Part shown: in pieces, positions 54,059 to 63,467 of the stretch
Layout: each line of letters starts with the position of its first letter
Position numbering within the stretch: the stretch's first letter is position 1
Assembly: GCF_000473245.1 (NCBI RefSeq)
Contig: NC_022524.1
Location: 1,326,501-1,390,500 of the forward strand
Length of the DNA: 64,000 bases
DNA from: Bacillus infantis NRRL B-14911
GTDB lineage: Bacteria > Bacillota > Bacilli > Bacillales > Cytobacillaceae
Reading direction: 5' to 3'
Position numbers and translations under genes: made by a program
Notes under the pieces: generated by a model
Seen by the model: only the letters and a program-made list of their open reading frames with translations
What the model was told of the DNA's origin: nothing
Database searches by the model: none

Positions 54059-55696
54059 GTGAACAAAAGATTATCGATCTTTTTTAGTATGTTGCTTGTT
54101 CTAAGCATGTTCCTTGCAGCGTGCAGCGGCGGCGGCGATGATGCCGGCAGCGGAAGCGATGGAGACGGAGGGAAAGACGTACCTCAGGACTTAGCGGTTA
54201 ACATTAACTCTGAACCGCCTTCACTTCACCCGGGCCTTGCAAAGGATGCAACTTCCGGTACTGTTCTTCGCCAGACTTTCGAAGGTCTGACACGCATCAA
54301 TCCAGATGGAAAGCCTGAACCGGCAGCAGCTGAGAAAATTGAAGTATCTGAAGATCAGAAAGTTTATACTTACACATTAAGGGATGCTCAATGGACTAAT
54401 GGCGATCCTGTAACGGCAGAAGACTTTGCATATGCATGGAAGTGGGCTATCGATCCTGCCAACCAGTCTGAGTATGCTTACCAGCTTTACTATATCGCAG
54501 GTGCTGAAGCTGCCAACACTGGCGGCGGTTCACTTGATGACGTAGGAATCGAAGTTGTAGATGAAAAAACGCTTAAAGTAACTTTGGCAAATCCTACTCC
54601 ATTCTTTGATGAATTGACTGCATTCTATACGTACCTGCCGATCAACAGCAAGGTTGCACAAGCAAACCCTGACTGGGCAAACGATGCAGGCGACGATTAT
54701 ACTTCAAATGGTCCTTTCAAGATGACTGAATGGTCACACAGTGACAAGATTGTTCTTGAAAAGAACGATACTTACTGGGATAAAGATACTGTAAAGCTTA
54801 ACTCGATCGAAATGATCATGGTAAATGATCCAAACACTGAACTGTCAATGCTTGACAACGGCGAGCTTGACTGGGCAGGAGCACCGACTGGAGCACTTCC
54901 GACTGATGCTATGCAGGCCCTTAAAGACGAAGACCGCCTTGTAACACAGCCTATCGCTGGTGTTTACAACTACAAATTCAACACAACTGCAGAACCTTTC
55001 AACAATGTGAATATCCGTAAGGCATTCACATATGCAATCAACCGTCAGGAGCTTATCGACAACATCCTTCAGGGTGAACAGCTTCCAGCGATGGCTATCG
55101 TTCCGCCGTCAATGTTCGCTGAAAATGAAGAAGGCTATTTTGCTGACAATGATGTAGAAAAAGCTAAAGAATTCTTGCAAAAAGGTCTGGAAGAGCTTGG
55201 CTACAAGGATGCTTCTGAGCTTCCTGCAGTAACTCTTTCTTATAATACTTCTGAAGCACACCAGAAGATTGCTCAGGCAATCCAGGATATGTGGAAGCAG
55301 AACCTTGGCGTAGAAGTAACACTTGATAACTCTGAGTGGGCTGTATACCTTGATAAGGTTCACGCTCTTGACTACCAGGTAGCTCGTATGGGCTGGCTTG
55401 GAGACTTCAACGATGCAATCAACTTCCTTGAGCTTTACCGTGATGCTGATGGAGGTAACAACGATACTGGATGGGAAAGCAAAGAATTCCAGGATCTGTT
55501 AGCGCAATCTGCAACAGAAGCTGATGCAGAAGCACGTCAGCAGCTGCTTAAAGATGCTGAAGCAATCTTCATGGAAGATATGCCTGTAGCTCCTATCTAT
55601 TTCTACACAAACAACTGGGTTCAGGATGAAAGCCTTAAAGGCGTAGCTGTTTCCGGACTTGGCGACGTTCAATACAAATGGGCGTACTTTGAATAA
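54059..55696 (+). CDS. oppA: Oligopeptide-binding lipoprotein OppA
   Basis: A 545-residue family-5 binding protein starting with GTG 54059 after a GGGGGG stretch. The signal MNKRLSIFFSMLLVLS then MFLAAC places the lipidated Cys near residue 22, followed by a Gly/Asp-rich linker. PPSLHPGLAKDATSG and YTYTLRDAQWTNGDPVTAEDF are typical of peptide-binding OppA. In bacilli Opp also takes up signalling peptides for sporulation and competence. A strong hairpin after it separates it from oppB. Confidence 0.95.
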   Translation: MNKRLSIFFSMLLVLSMFLAACSGGGDDAGSGSDGDGGKDVPQDLAVNINSEPPSLHPGLAKDATSGTVLRQTFEGLTRINPDGKPEPAAAEKIEVSEDQKVYTYTLRDAQWTNGDPVTAEDFAYAWKWAIDPANQSEYAYQLYYIAGAEAANTGGGSLDDVGIEVVDEKTLKVTLANPTPFFDELTAFYTYLPINSKVAQANPDWANDAGDDYTSNGPFKMTEWSHSDKIVLEKNDTYWDKDTVKLNSIEMIMVNDPNTELSMLDNGELDWAGAPTGALPTDAMQALKDEDRLVTQPIAGVYNYKFNTTAEPFNNVNIRKAFTYAINRQELIDNILQGEQLPAMAIVPPSMFAENEEGYFADNDVEKAKEFLQKGLEELGYKDASELPAVTLSYNTSEAHQKIAQAIQDMWKQNLGVEVTLDNSEWAVYLDKVHALDYQVARMGWLGDFNDAINFLELYRDADGGNNDTGWESKEFQDLLAQSATEADAEARQQLLKDAEAIFMEDMPVAPIYFYTNNWVQDESLKGVAVSGLGDVQYKWAYFE

Positions 55697-55728
55697 GAAT
55701 AGCTAATACTAATAGCTGTCTAAACGAG

Positions 55729-55758
55729 AGGTATATGGGGTTTTTCCCCCATATACCT
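55729..55758 (+). terminator. Intra-operon hairpin between oppA and oppB
   Basis: AGGTATATGGGG (55729-55740) and CCCCATATACCT (55747-55758) form a perfect 12-bp stem. The tail TCGTTTCTG is not T-rich, so it more likely stabilises the oppA mRNA end or gives partial termination. Confidence 0.65.
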
Positions 55759-55801
55759 TCGTTTCTGAATGAAGCAGAAATAAAATTGGAGGTGTTTGAC
55801 A

Positions 55802-56737
55802 ATGGCGAAATATATTGGAAAACGCTTAATCTATATGATTGTCTCGCTGTGGCTTATCATCACAGCAACGTTTTTCTTTATGCGCATTGCACCAGGGAAT
55901 CCATTTACATCAGAAAAACAACTGCCTCCCGAAATTGAAGCAAACCTGAATGCCCACTACGGGCTCGATCAGCCATGGTATGTTCAATATGGGGAGTATC
56001 TATTAAGAATCATAAAATGGGATTTTGGCCCATCTTTTAAGTATAAGAGCCAGACTGTCAATGATTTAATCAGCGAAGGTTTTCCTGTATCTCTTATGCT
56101 CGGTATCGAGGCGATTCTGATCGCAGTTTCAATCGGTGTTGTTTTAGGGGTTATTGCAGCCCTCAAGCACAATAAGTGGCAGGACTACACTGCAATGATC
56201 GTTGCAGTTATGGGGATCTCGGTTCCTTCCTTCATCATGGCCACATTCCTGCAATATTTCCTTGCGATTAAACTTGGCGTCTTCCCGGTAGCCAGGTGGG
56301 AGTCCTTCATGCATACGATATTGCCTGCGTTGGCGCTTGCGGCATCTCCAATGGCGTTTATCGCCCGTCTGACGCGTTCTTCCATGCTGGAAGTGCTCTC
56401 TAATGATTATATTAAAACGGCTAAATCTAAAGGTTTGAGCCAGGGTGTTATTACCATTAAACATACAATCCGAAATGCTATGCTTCCTGTCGTTTCCTAT
56501 ATGGGACCTCTTTCAGCAGGTATTATTACAGGCAGCTTCGTAATTGAAAAGATCTTTGGTATTCCGGGACTCGGCTCCCACTTTGTATTAAGCATCGGAA
56601 ACCGTGATTACACTGTTATTATGGGAGTTACCGTATTCTACAGTATCATTCTGTTAGTGTCTATTCTCCTTGTCGACATTGCGTACGGACTCATTGACCC
56701 GCGCATCAAACTTGCAGGCGGGAAGAAAGGAGAGTAA
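55802..56737 (+). CDS. oppB: Oligopeptide ABC transporter permease OppB
   Basis: A 311-residue permease. It begins [19 protein letters not shown] and has the coupling loop [23 protein letters not shown] near residue 205 and [16 protein letters not shown] later. GGAGGTG precedes ATG 55802; I did not use the TTG six bases upstream, which lies in the spacer. Confidence 0.95.
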   Translation: MAKYIGKRLIYMIVSLWLIITATFFFMRIAPGNPFTSEKQLPPEIEANLNAHYGLDQPWYVQYGEYLLRIIKWDFGPSFKYKSQTVNDLISEGFPVSLMLGIEAILIAVSIGVVLGVIAALKHNKWQDYTAMIVAVMGISVPSFIMATFLQYFLAIKLGVFPVARWESFMHTILPALALAASPMAFIARLTRSSMLEVLSNDYIKTAKSKGLSQGVITIKHTIRNAMLPVVSYMGPLSAGIITGSFVIEKIFGIPGLGSHFVLSIGNRDYTVIMGVTVFYSIILLVSILLVDIAYGLIDPRIKLAGGKKGE

Positions 56738-56740
56738 ATT

Positions 56741-57658
56741 ATGGGACAGTTATCAAAAGATAAATTCAGAGTTGTTGGCACACAAACAACTGATGCAGAA
56801 AAAATCAGTAAACCAAGCCTATCTTTCTGGAAAGATGTTACACTTAGATTCCGAAAAAACAAGCTTGCCATGTTTGGGATTGTGCTTTTGGCCATCCTTG
56901 TATTTATGGCGATCTTTGGACCATATATGACACCATATGATTATGCATCAAACGATCTAGGCAATAAAAATCAGTCACCATCTTCCGAGCACTGGTTCGG
57001 TACAGATGATCTGGGACGCGATGTATTTGCCCGTACATGGGAAGGTGCACGAATCTCCCTGTTCATCGGTTTGGCAGCTGCATTAATTGATCTCTTCATT
57101 GGCGTACTATGGGGCGGCATCGCCGGCTTCAAAGGCGGACGCACAGATGAATATATGATGCGTGCAGCGGATGTCCTTTATGGGATTCCTTACTTGCTGC
57201 TTGTTATCCTTCTTATGGTTGTATTAGGCCAGAGTGTCGGCACGATGATCCTTGCCATGACCATTACCGGATGGATCAATATGTCACGTATTGTCCGTGG
57301 ACAAGTCCTTTCACTTAAGAATCAGGAATATGTCCTTGCTTCAAGAACTTTGGGAGCAAATGTTTCGCGCATCATGTTCAAGCACCTGATCCCGAATACA
57401 ATGGGCCCTATTCTTGTAACCATGACACTTACAGTGCCATCAGCTATCTTTACTGAGGCATTCCTTAGCTATTTGGGTCTTGGTCTGACACCGCCTGTAG
57501 CGAGCTGGGGAACCATGGCAAATGACGGCCTTCCGGCACTTAGATATTATCCTTGGCGCTTGTTCTTCCCGGCAACGTTTATCTGCTTGACCATCTTTGC
57601 ATTTAACGTAATCGGCGACGGACTTCGTGATGCGCTAGATCCGCGACTACGCAAATAA
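56741..57658 (+). CDS. oppC: Oligopeptide ABC transporter permease OppC
   Basis: A 305-residue permease with the N-terminal segment DVTLRFRKNKLAMFGIVLL near residue 35, HWFGTDDLGRDVFARTWEG near 85 and the loop YVLASRTLGANVSRIMFKHLIPN near 197. It starts three bases after oppB; GAAAGGAG lies just upstream. It forms the translocation pore with OppB. Confidence 0.95.
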   Translation: MGQLSKDKFRVVGTQTTDAEKISKPSLSFWKDVTLRFRKNKLAMFGIVLLAILVFMAIFGPYMTPYDYASNDLGNKNQSPSSEHWFGTDDLGRDVFARTWEGARISLFIGLAAALIDLFIGVLWGGIAGFKGGRTDEYMMRAADVLYGIPYLLLVILLMVVLGQSVGTMILAMTITGWINMSRIVRGQVLSLKNQEYVLASRTLGANVSRIMFKHLIPNTMGPILVTMTLTVPSAIFTEAFLSYLGLGLTPPVASWGTMANDGLPALRYYPWRLFFPATFICLTIFAFNVIGDGLRDALDPRLRK

Positions 57659-57670
57659 GGAGTGAGATAA

Positions 57671-58738
57671 ATGGAAAAATTACTCGAAGTAAAAGATTTA
57701 AGAGTCTCATTCCAAACTTATGGAGGAGAAGTCCAGGCTGTCCGCGGCGTGTCCTTCGATCTTCATAAAGGTGAGACCCTCGCGATTGTCGGCGAGTCCG
57801 GTTCAGGTAAAAGTGTTACCTCCCAGACAATCATGAAATTGATTCCGATGCCGCCAGGCAGAATTGCTGGAGGACAAATTCTCCTTGATGGCGACGATAT
57901 CGTTCCAAAATCGGAAAAGGAAATGGAAAAGATCCGCGGTAAAGAAATCAGTATGATTTTCCAGGATCCAATGACTTCTCTGAACCCGACAATGAGAATT
58001 GGCCGCCAAATCATGGAGGTGCTGATCAAGCACCAGAATATGTCATCTTCTGCTGCTAAGGATAGGGCGACAGAGCTTTTGCGCCTTGTTGGGATTCCAA
58101 TGCCGGAGAAGCGTGTAAACCAATATCCTCATGAGTTCTCAGGCGGTATGAGACAGCGTGCTATGATTGCCATCGCACTTGCCGCAAGTCCAAAGCTTTT
58201 GATCGCGGACGAGCCTACAACAGCGCTTGATGTAACAATTCAGGCTCAGATTCTGGATCTAATGAAGGATCTTCAGAGCAAAATGGATACTTCCATTATC
58301 TTTATTACTCATGACCTTGGTGTAGTTGCCAATGTAGCAGACCGTGTTGCTGTTATGTATGCCGGCCAGATTGTAGAAATGGGAACAGTTGATGAAATAT
58401 TCTATGATCCGCGCCATCCTTATACATGGGGGCTTCTGGCTTCCATGCCTAGCCTTGATAATGATGGAAAGACTGAACTTGCAGCAATTCCAGGTACTCC
58501 TCCTGATTTAACTAACCCTCCAGTGGGAGACGCATTTGCAGCGAGGAACCAGTTTGCATTGGCCATAGATTTTGAAGAAGAACCGCCAATGTATCAGATT
58601 TCTGAAACGCACTTTGCAAAAACATGGCTGCTCCACCCGGATGCACCGGAAGTAGAACCGCCTGAAGCTGTCAAGCGCAGGATCCGCAAGCTCTCTTCTA
58701 CATTCGATAAGCCTGTTTTAGTGAAGGAGGGCAAATAA
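57671..58738 (+). CDS. oppD: Oligopeptide ABC transporter ATPase OppD
   Basis: A 355-residue ATPase with Walker A AIVGESGSGKSVTSQT near residue 38, signature EFSGGMRQRAMIAIAL near 155 and Walker B LLIADEPTTALDVTIQ. A C-terminal extension of about 100 residues has GDAFAARNQFAL where some relatives carry a Cys cluster. AAGGAGTGAG precedes the ATG. It overlaps no neighbour; oppF begins one base after its stop. Confidence 0.95.
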   Translation: MEKLLEVKDLRVSFQTYGGEVQAVRGVSFDLHKGETLAIVGESGSGKSVTSQTIMKLIPMPPGRIAGGQILLDGDDIVPKSEKEMEKIRGKEISMIFQDPMTSLNPTMRIGRQIMEVLIKHQNMSSSAAKDRATELLRLVGIPMPEKRVNQYPHEFSGGMRQRAMIAIALAASPKLLIADEPTTALDVTIQAQILDLMKDLQSKMDTSIIFITHDLGVVANVADRVAVMYAGQIVEMGTVDEIFYDPRHPYTWGLLASMPSLDNDGKTELAAIPGTPPDLTNPPVGDAFAARNQFALAIDFEEEPPMYQISETHFAKTWLLHPDAPEVEPPEAVKRRIRKLSSTFDKPVLVKEGK

Positions 58739-58739
58739 A

Positions 58740-59675
58740 ATGGCTGAAAAGTTAATTGAAATCAAAAATCTAAAGCAGCACTTTAATGTCGGCCGCCCTA
58801 ATATGGTAAAGGCAGTAGACGGCATTTCATTTGACATCTACAAAGGTGAAACGCTTGGCCTTGTAGGCGAGTCAGGCTGCGGAAAATCGACGACCGGAAG
58901 AACGATCATCAGACTGTACGATGCTACAGACGGACAAGTCCTTTTTGAAGGAGAGAACGTCCATGGAAGGAAATCTGCTAAAGAGCTGAAGAAATTCAAC
59001 CGCAAAATGCAGATGATTTTCCAGGATCCTTACGCTTCCCTGAATCCTAGGATGACTGTAGCTGATATCATTGCTGAAGGCATTGACATCCATGGCCTTG
59101 CCACAAGCAAGAAAGAGCGTATGGAAAGAGTGTATGAGCTTCTTGAAACGGTCGGCTTGAACAAAGAGCACGCTAACCGTTACCCGCATGAGTTCTCAGG
59201 CGGTCAGCGCCAGCGGATCGGGATTGCCCGCGCTCTTGCCGTACAGCCTGAATTCATCATTGCTGATGAGCCGATTTCAGCTCTCGATGTTTCCATCCAG
59301 GCACAGGTAGTAAACCTGATGAAGCAATTGCAGCGCGAAAAAGGGCTGACTTATCTGTTTATTGCCCATGACCTTTCCATGGTTAAATATATCAGTGACA
59401 GGATTGGAGTTATGTACTTCGGCAAGCTGGTTGAAATTGCTCCGGCCGATGATCTCTACAATAACCCGCTCCATCCTTATACACAGTCCCTTCTTTCTGC
59501 CATTCCGCTTCCGGATCCAGAAACTGAGAGGACCAGAAAGCGTACAAGCTATGATCCTGCTGTCCACAATTATACGGACAGTGATCAAGTGGAGATGCGG
59601 GAAATTGCACCAGGACATTATGTTTACTGCTCTGAAAAGGAAGCAGCACAATATAAGGCCCAATACAAAAAATAA
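58740..59675 (+). CDS. oppF: Oligopeptide ABC transporter ATPase OppF
   Basis: A 311-residue ATPase with Walker [17 protein letters not shown] near residue 42, signature [16 protein letters not shown] near 155 and Walker B FIIADEPISALDVSIQ. GAAGGAGGG lies inside the end of oppD. It works with OppD to drive peptide uptake and closes the opp operon. Confidence 0.95.
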   Translation: MAEKLIEIKNLKQHFNVGRPNMVKAVDGISFDIYKGETLGLVGESGCGKSTTGRTIIRLYDATDGQVLFEGENVHGRKSAKELKKFNRKMQMIFQDPYASLNPRMTVADIIAEGIDIHGLATSKKERMERVYELLETVGLNKEHANRYPHEFSGGQRQRIGIARALAVQPEFIIADEPISALDVSIQAQVVNLMKQLQREKGLTYLFIAHDLSMVKYISDRIGVMYFGKLVEIAPADDLYNNPLHPYTQSLLSAIPLPDPETERTRKRTSYDPAVHNYTDSDQVEMREIAPGHYVYCSEKEAAQYKAQYKK

Positions 59676-59677
59676 CA

Positions 59678-59708
59678 AAAGACGATCTCATTCCGAGATC
59701 GTCTTTTG
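59678..59708 (+). terminator. Terminator of the opp operon
   Basis: AAAAGACGATCTC and GAGATCGTCTTTT form a perfect 13-bp stem around ATTCC. Confidence 0.92.
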
Positions 59709-60058
59709 GCTTTTAATTACATCAAATAAAAAGAACAGCAAAAATTTTAGAATTATCGTTGCAGGTGATGTAAATAGCTAAGCTGTAAAAACGACCTATT
59801 TCGGAATTTGAAGTATCACTTTAACCCTTTTTCTCATTAACGCATTTTTCTTGTAATAATAATACAACATTTTGACAACAATTACTATTATAAATTTTCT
59901 ATATATTCATTATTCCTATTAAAATCTTAAAAAATCCTTATTTCAAGTGTAATAGGAAAGAAGAAAGGGAATGAGTACTATGTTATTGCTTTTTACATAT
60001 GTAAATGGAAGCAGGCTGCCTTTATAATGAAAATACAAGGATAGAAGGGAGACGGAAT
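59709..60058. other. AT-rich intergenic region before the DUF4015 gene
   Basis: About 350 bases without a gene. A TTGACA at 59872 lacks a well-spaced -10. A perfect TTTACATATGTAAA palindrome (59992-60005) lies 17 bases before TATAAT (60023-60028) and may be a regulator site at the -35 region of the next gene. Confidence 0.45.
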
Positions 60059-61258
60059 ATGAAGGCTCTGAAAATGACTGCGGCTGCTGCTGCTTTGTCT
60101 TCGCTCATCACAATACATGCCAGTGCGGAAGAGAGTGAAAAGCTGACAAACAGCTCCATGCCCGTAAGAGAATACATAGAAATGAAAAAAGAACTGCCAG
60201 CAGCCATGGCACGTTTTAAATATGACTCAGGGTATACCTTTGAATACCCTGACGCTGTAAGAGGAGTCTATGTTACCGGGCATTCTGCCGGCGGAGAAAA
60301 ATTTAATAAGTTAGTAGATTTGATCGGCAAAACTGACTTAAATGCCATGGTTATCGATATAAAGGATGACTGGGGCAATCTGACCTATATTCCTGAAGGG
60401 AAATCCCCGTACAGCTCCATCGGCAAACCCTATATAAAAGACCCTGCAACGGTTCTGAAAACAATGGAGGAGAAGAAGATTTATCCTATAGCCCGTGTGG
60501 TTGTCTTTAAGGATAGCGTATTGGCCAATAGCAAGCCGGAATGGTCATATAAGGACGGGAATAAGGTCTGGTCAAATGGCAGAGGTGAATCATTCGTAAA
60601 CCCATTCCTGAAAGAGGTTTGGGATTATAATGTCGGTATAGCCATTGAAGCCGCTAAGATGGGATTCCAGGAAATTCAATTTGATTATGTCCGTTTTCCT
60701 GAAGGGTTTGAAAAACGTGAAGAGACTTTAACTTATTCTACTGGAGAGTATAATGGCGCTGATGATAATGTTCAAAAAAGGGTTCAGGCTGTCACTGACT
60801 TTGTAGCTTATGCGAGGGAAAAGCTTAAGCCTTATGATGTACAAGTTTCTGTTGATATCTTTGGCTACAGCGCAACACTGCCGGAAGCACCAGGAATCGG
60901 CCAGAATTTCTCTAAGATTTCCTCCAATGTTGATGTCATTTCATCAATGATTTATCCGAGTCATTGGACGTCCTATTTCGGGATCAGCAAGCCAGATCTG
61001 GAGCCATATAATCTTGTGGCAGAATATTCTAAGCTTGAGAAGAAGAAGCTTGCAGAGCTGGAAGAGGCGCCTGTATCAAGGCCATGGCTCCAGGACTTTA
61101 CGGCATCGTGGCTGGGGGCAGGGAATTACAAGGCATACGGAAAGCAAGAGGTAGAAGCTCAGATTAAAGCCCTTAAAGACCAGGGGATCAATGAATATCT
61201 CCTTTGGAATGCAGGCAATTCCTACACAGAAGGCGTTGACTATACACCAGGGGAATAA
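60059..61258 (+). CDS. Secreted putative glycoside hydrolase, DUF4015 family
   Basis: A 399-residue protein with a signal peptide (MKALKMTAAAAALSSLITIHASA). The body matches the DUF4015 putative glycoside hydrolase family: GVYVTGHSAGGEKFNKLV near residue 75, AMVIDIKDDWGNLTY near 105, EIQFDYVRFPEG near 220 and VSVDIFGYSAT near 285, a TIM-barrel pattern with acidic residues at strand ends. It probably acts on a cell-envelope or extracellular sugar polymer; the substrate is unknown. GAAGGGAGA precedes the ATG. It replaces yjbB of B. subtilis at this place. Confidence 0.82.
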   Translation: MKALKMTAAAAALSSLITIHASAEESEKLTNSSMPVREYIEMKKELPAAMARFKYDSGYTFEYPDAVRGVYVTGHSAGGEKFNKLVDLIGKTDLNAMVIDIKDDWGNLTYIPEGKSPYSSIGKPYIKDPATVLKTMEEKKIYPIARVVVFKDSVLANSKPEWSYKDGNKVWSNGRGESFVNPFLKEVWDYNVGIAIEAAKMGFQEIQFDYVRFPEGFEKREETLTYSTGEYNGADDNVQKRVQAVTDFVAYAREKLKPYDVQVSVDIFGYSATLPEAPGIGQNFSKISSNVDVISSMIYPSHWTSYFGISKPDLEPYNLVAEYSKLEKKKLAELEEAPVSRPWLQDFTASWLGAGNYKAYGKQEVEAQIKALKDQGINEYLLWNAGNSYTEGVDYTPGE

Positions 61259-61266
61259 AAAAGGAA

Positions 61267-61289
61267 AAGCCGGGCAATTGACCCGGCTT
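61267..61289 (+). terminator. Hairpin after the DUF4015 gene
   Basis: AAGCCGGG and CCCGGCTT pair around CAATTGA. The T run is weak. Confidence 0.55.
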
Positions 61290-61427
61290 CATCTCTGTTC
61301 AATTGAGCGGCCATTTTCAGGCCAAGACCGCATGCTAATGGCTGTTATATCCTAATGAGCGTTAATAGCAGGATGTTATTTGACACAGAAGCTGTATGCG
61401 GTATCATAGTATATGGCAGGATCAGTT

Positions 61428-61610
61428 TTACTTTCTGCCGCCTACATTTTTCCACCCAGTCTGCACCTTTGCGGATTGATCCACAAATTCGGATTTTCGT
61501 TTACCGCCGAACAGCTTCTCGCCGATTCCATTCGCTGCAACTCCAATTATAGCAGTAATCCCAATCACGAGCAGGGCAACAATCGATAAATCCGCAGCAA
61601 ATTCAATCAT
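61428..61610 (-). CDS. Small single-helix membrane protein
   Basis: A 60-residue protein with one membrane helix (LSIVALLVIGITAIIGVAAN) and a basic polar tail (GGKRKSEFVDQSAKVQTG). ATG 61610 follows GGAGGTTTAT, which decides the start over upstream in-frame codons. It lies convergent to the DUF4015 gene and divergent from yjbC. I do not recognise the family. Confidence 0.7.
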   Translation of the reverse strand: MIEFAADLSIVALLVIGITAIIGVAANGIGEKLFGGKRKSEFVDQSAKVQTGWKNVGGRK

Positions 61611-61869
61611 ATAAACCTCCATCTTTCTTTTCACAGCAGCGCTGCGAATAATTTGTAATGCCAAATGCCAGTGTCCTTTCTATTTATTGTAAAAGAACAG
61701 CAGTTATTAGAAAAGGTCTATTGTATAAATACTTTACATTTTGGCAAATTATTAGTGTATTTTACATGTGAGATTCAGAGCGGGGCGATTAAGCTCTGCA
61801 GCAGCCGGGGAAGTGTAGAGAAAGATGGATGCTTATCGGACTGGACTATTAAATAAAAGGAGCCAAAAT

Positions 61870-62445
61870 ATGCATTGGTATGAAAAATTGAATCAATATT
61901 TCCCTATCGAAGAAATGAAATCCCGCGAGCATATGGAGACGCTGCTCAAGGAACGCTCTGAAATCTACCATAAGGACGAAGGAAAGAACCATGTTTTGAT
62001 GTATGTTGAACTGGATAACTTCGTGTTCATCGACTACCTGTTTGTTTCAAAGGCAGCCAGGGGACAGGGTCTTGGCCATAAACTCCTTGATAAGCTTAAG
62101 AAAAAGGGAAAACCGATCATCCTTGAAGTAGAGCCGGTCGATTATGAAGACACCGACACAGAAAAAAGGCTCAAGTTTTACAAGCGGGAAGGCTTTGAGC
62201 ATGCCCAATCGATCGGATATAGAAGGCGTTCCCTGGCAACAAAGGAAATCAACAGTATGGAAATCCTTTATTGGGCCCCTGGAAATGAATCGGAAGAACT
62301 GATCTACGAGAGCATGAAGAAGACATATGAGTTGATTCATACGTATAAAGATGCTCATTTCTACGGAGAATCCTACCAGCCGGTAGAGGAAGTACTGACA
62401 TTTGAAGAAGACAAAAGTTCTGGAGATGTACTCAAAGGGCTCTAG
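61870..62445 (+). CDS. yjbC: GNAT-type acetyltransferase YjbC
   Basis: A 191-residue protein with GNAT motif A (FVSKAARGQGLGHKLLDKL near residue 60) and RLKFYKREGFEHAQSIGY near 113. The C-terminal half is specific to YjbC. In B. subtilis yjbC lies upstream of spx, is induced by cell-envelope and salt stress, and can be co-transcribed with spx. AAAAGGAG precedes ATG 61870. A terminator after it here may limit read-through into spx. Confidence 0.92.
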   Translation: MHWYEKLNQYFPIEEMKSREHMETLLKERSEIYHKDEGKNHVLMYVELDNFVFIDYLFVSKAARGQGLGHKLLDKLKKKGKPIILEVEPVDYEDTDTEKRLKFYKREGFEHAQSIGYRRRSLATKEINSMEILYWAPGNESEELIYESMKKTYELIHTYKDAHFYGESYQPVEEVLTFEEDKSSGDVLKGL

Positions 62446-62446
62446 G

Positions 62447-62479
62447 AAAAGTGCTGCTATTTTTGATAGCAGCATTTTC
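62447..62479 (+). terminator. Terminator of yjbC
   Basis: GTGCTGCTAT and ATAGCAGCAT pair around TTTTG, flanked by AAAA and TTTTC. Confidence 0.75.
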
Positions 62480-62632
62480 ATTTTCATAAATTAATTGAGA
62501 ATTTAAAATAAGGTTTACTGCCTGGACAGTATGGGTATAAAACATATAAAGGTCAAATGCGGCACCGGGCCATTATAAGTATTACATAAATATGGCCATC
62601 AAGCGGGGAAAGATGGAATCTATTAAAATTTT

Positions 62633-62658
62633 TGAAACTTTTATCTTTCTCATACGTC
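62633..62658 (+). promoter_or_regulatory. ECF-sigma (SigM-type) promoter upstream of spx
   Basis: TGAAAC (62633-62638), a 16-base spacer and CGTC (62655-62658) is the consensus for the Bacillus ECF sigma factors M, W and X. SigM-dependent transcription of spx is known in B. subtilis. Confidence 0.75.
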
Positions 62659-62756
62659 TTATATAGTAGAATGCTTAAGAAAAATGAACTGTAGAACCTT
62701 TGCATAAGTCTTTTAGCATATTTCTAAAAAGGGATACCAAATGCATCTTTAATGGT

Positions 62757-62795
62757 GTATAATAATTAATATAAATTACTAATTTAAAGTAATTT
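62757..62795 (+). promoter_or_regulatory. spx core promoter with PerR-like box and YodB-like dyad
   Basis: TATAAT (62758-62763) is a -10 box without a clear -35. GTATAATAATTAATA (62757-62771) fits the PerR box TTATAATNATTATAA with three mismatches. AAATTACT (62773-62780) and AGTAATTT (62788-62795) form a perfect dyad with the TACT...AGTA core of YodB sites. In B. subtilis spx is repressed by PerR and YodB just downstream of its promoter, so both fit in place. Confidence 0.6.
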
Positions 62796-62878
62796 TAATT
62801 AAGGGTTCATATTTTCTGAGTATAATTCTTGTAAAAGATCTTTATATATGTCTAATTTAAGGAGTGTGAATTTGTAAA

Positions 62879-63274
62879 ATGGTCACATTATACACTTCAC
62901 CAAGTTGCACATCTTGCAGGAAAGCGAAATCATGGCTTGAGGAGCATGAAATAGGCTATAAAGAGCGGAATATTTTTTCCGAACCCCTTTCAATTGATGA
63001 AATCAAGGAAATCCTCCGTATGACGGAAGATGGTACGGATGAAATTATCTCTACGAGATCAAAGACGTTCCAAAAACTTGACGTGAACCTGGAAACCATG
63101 CCGCTTCAAGAGCTGTTTGAGTTAATTAAGGATAATCCCGGTCTGCTGCGCCGTCCAATCATTATTGACGAAAAGCGTCTTCAGGTTGGCTATAACGAAG
63201 ATGAAATCAGACGCTTCCTTCCGCGCAAAGTACGCACGTATCAGCTGCGGGAAGCACAGCGTATGGTTAACTGA
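62879..63274 (+). CDS. spx: Transcriptional regulator Spx
   Basis: A 131-residue ArsC-family protein that binds the RNA polymerase alpha subunit and redirects transcription in thiol stress. The redox switch is Cys10-Thr-Ser-Cys13 within [12 protein letters not shown]. The [22 protein letters not shown] segment near residue 92 is typical. The C-terminus LREAQRMVN carries the degradation signal read by ClpXP/YjbH in bacilli. AAGGAGTG precedes the ATG. YjbC and MecA flank it as in B. subtilis. Confidence 0.97.
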   Translation: MVTLYTSPSCTSCRKAKSWLEEHEIGYKERNIFSEPLSIDEIKEILRMTEDGTDEIISTRSKTFQKLDVNLETMPLQELFELIKDNPGLLRRPIIIDEKRLQVGYNEDEIRRFLPRKVRTYQLREAQRMVN

Positions 63275-63280
63275 TGAATC

Positions 63281-63316
63281 AGCTCTTTATCTCTTTGAGA
63301 TAAGGGGCTTTTTATT
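63281..63316 (+). terminator. Terminator of spx
   Basis: AGCTCTTTATCT and AGATAAGGGGCT pair with G-T pairs around CTTTG and are followed by six T residues. Confidence 0.8.
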
Positions 63317-63378
63317 TTGTTCCTTTCCTTGACTGATTAATTATATGGGCCATATTGGCTTTCCGGCAAGCCAGTTGT

Positions 63379-63407
63379 TTGTACACAATTAAAATTTTTG
63401 GTAAGAT
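63379..63407 (+). promoter_or_regulatory. Sigma-A promoter upstream of mecA
   Basis: TTGTAC (63379-63384), a 17-base spacer and TAAGAT (63402-63407). The predicted start near 63414 is 215 bases before mecA. Confidence 0.6.
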
Positions 63408-63417
63408 TAAATGTACT

Positions 63418-63467
63418 AAAATGAAGCATATAGGCATACAATGGTTTTTTGAAACCTGCTTCATTTT
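63418..63467 (+). promoter_or_regulatory. Stem-loop at the 5' end of the mecA leader
   Basis: AAAATGAAGCA (63418-63428) pairs perfectly with TGCTTCATTTT (63457-63467). An inner hairpin GGTTT/AAACC lies in the loop. It starts within a few bases of the predicted transcription start and is followed by a C/T-rich stretch (CCCTTTATCCCCTTTTT). Confidence 0.55.
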
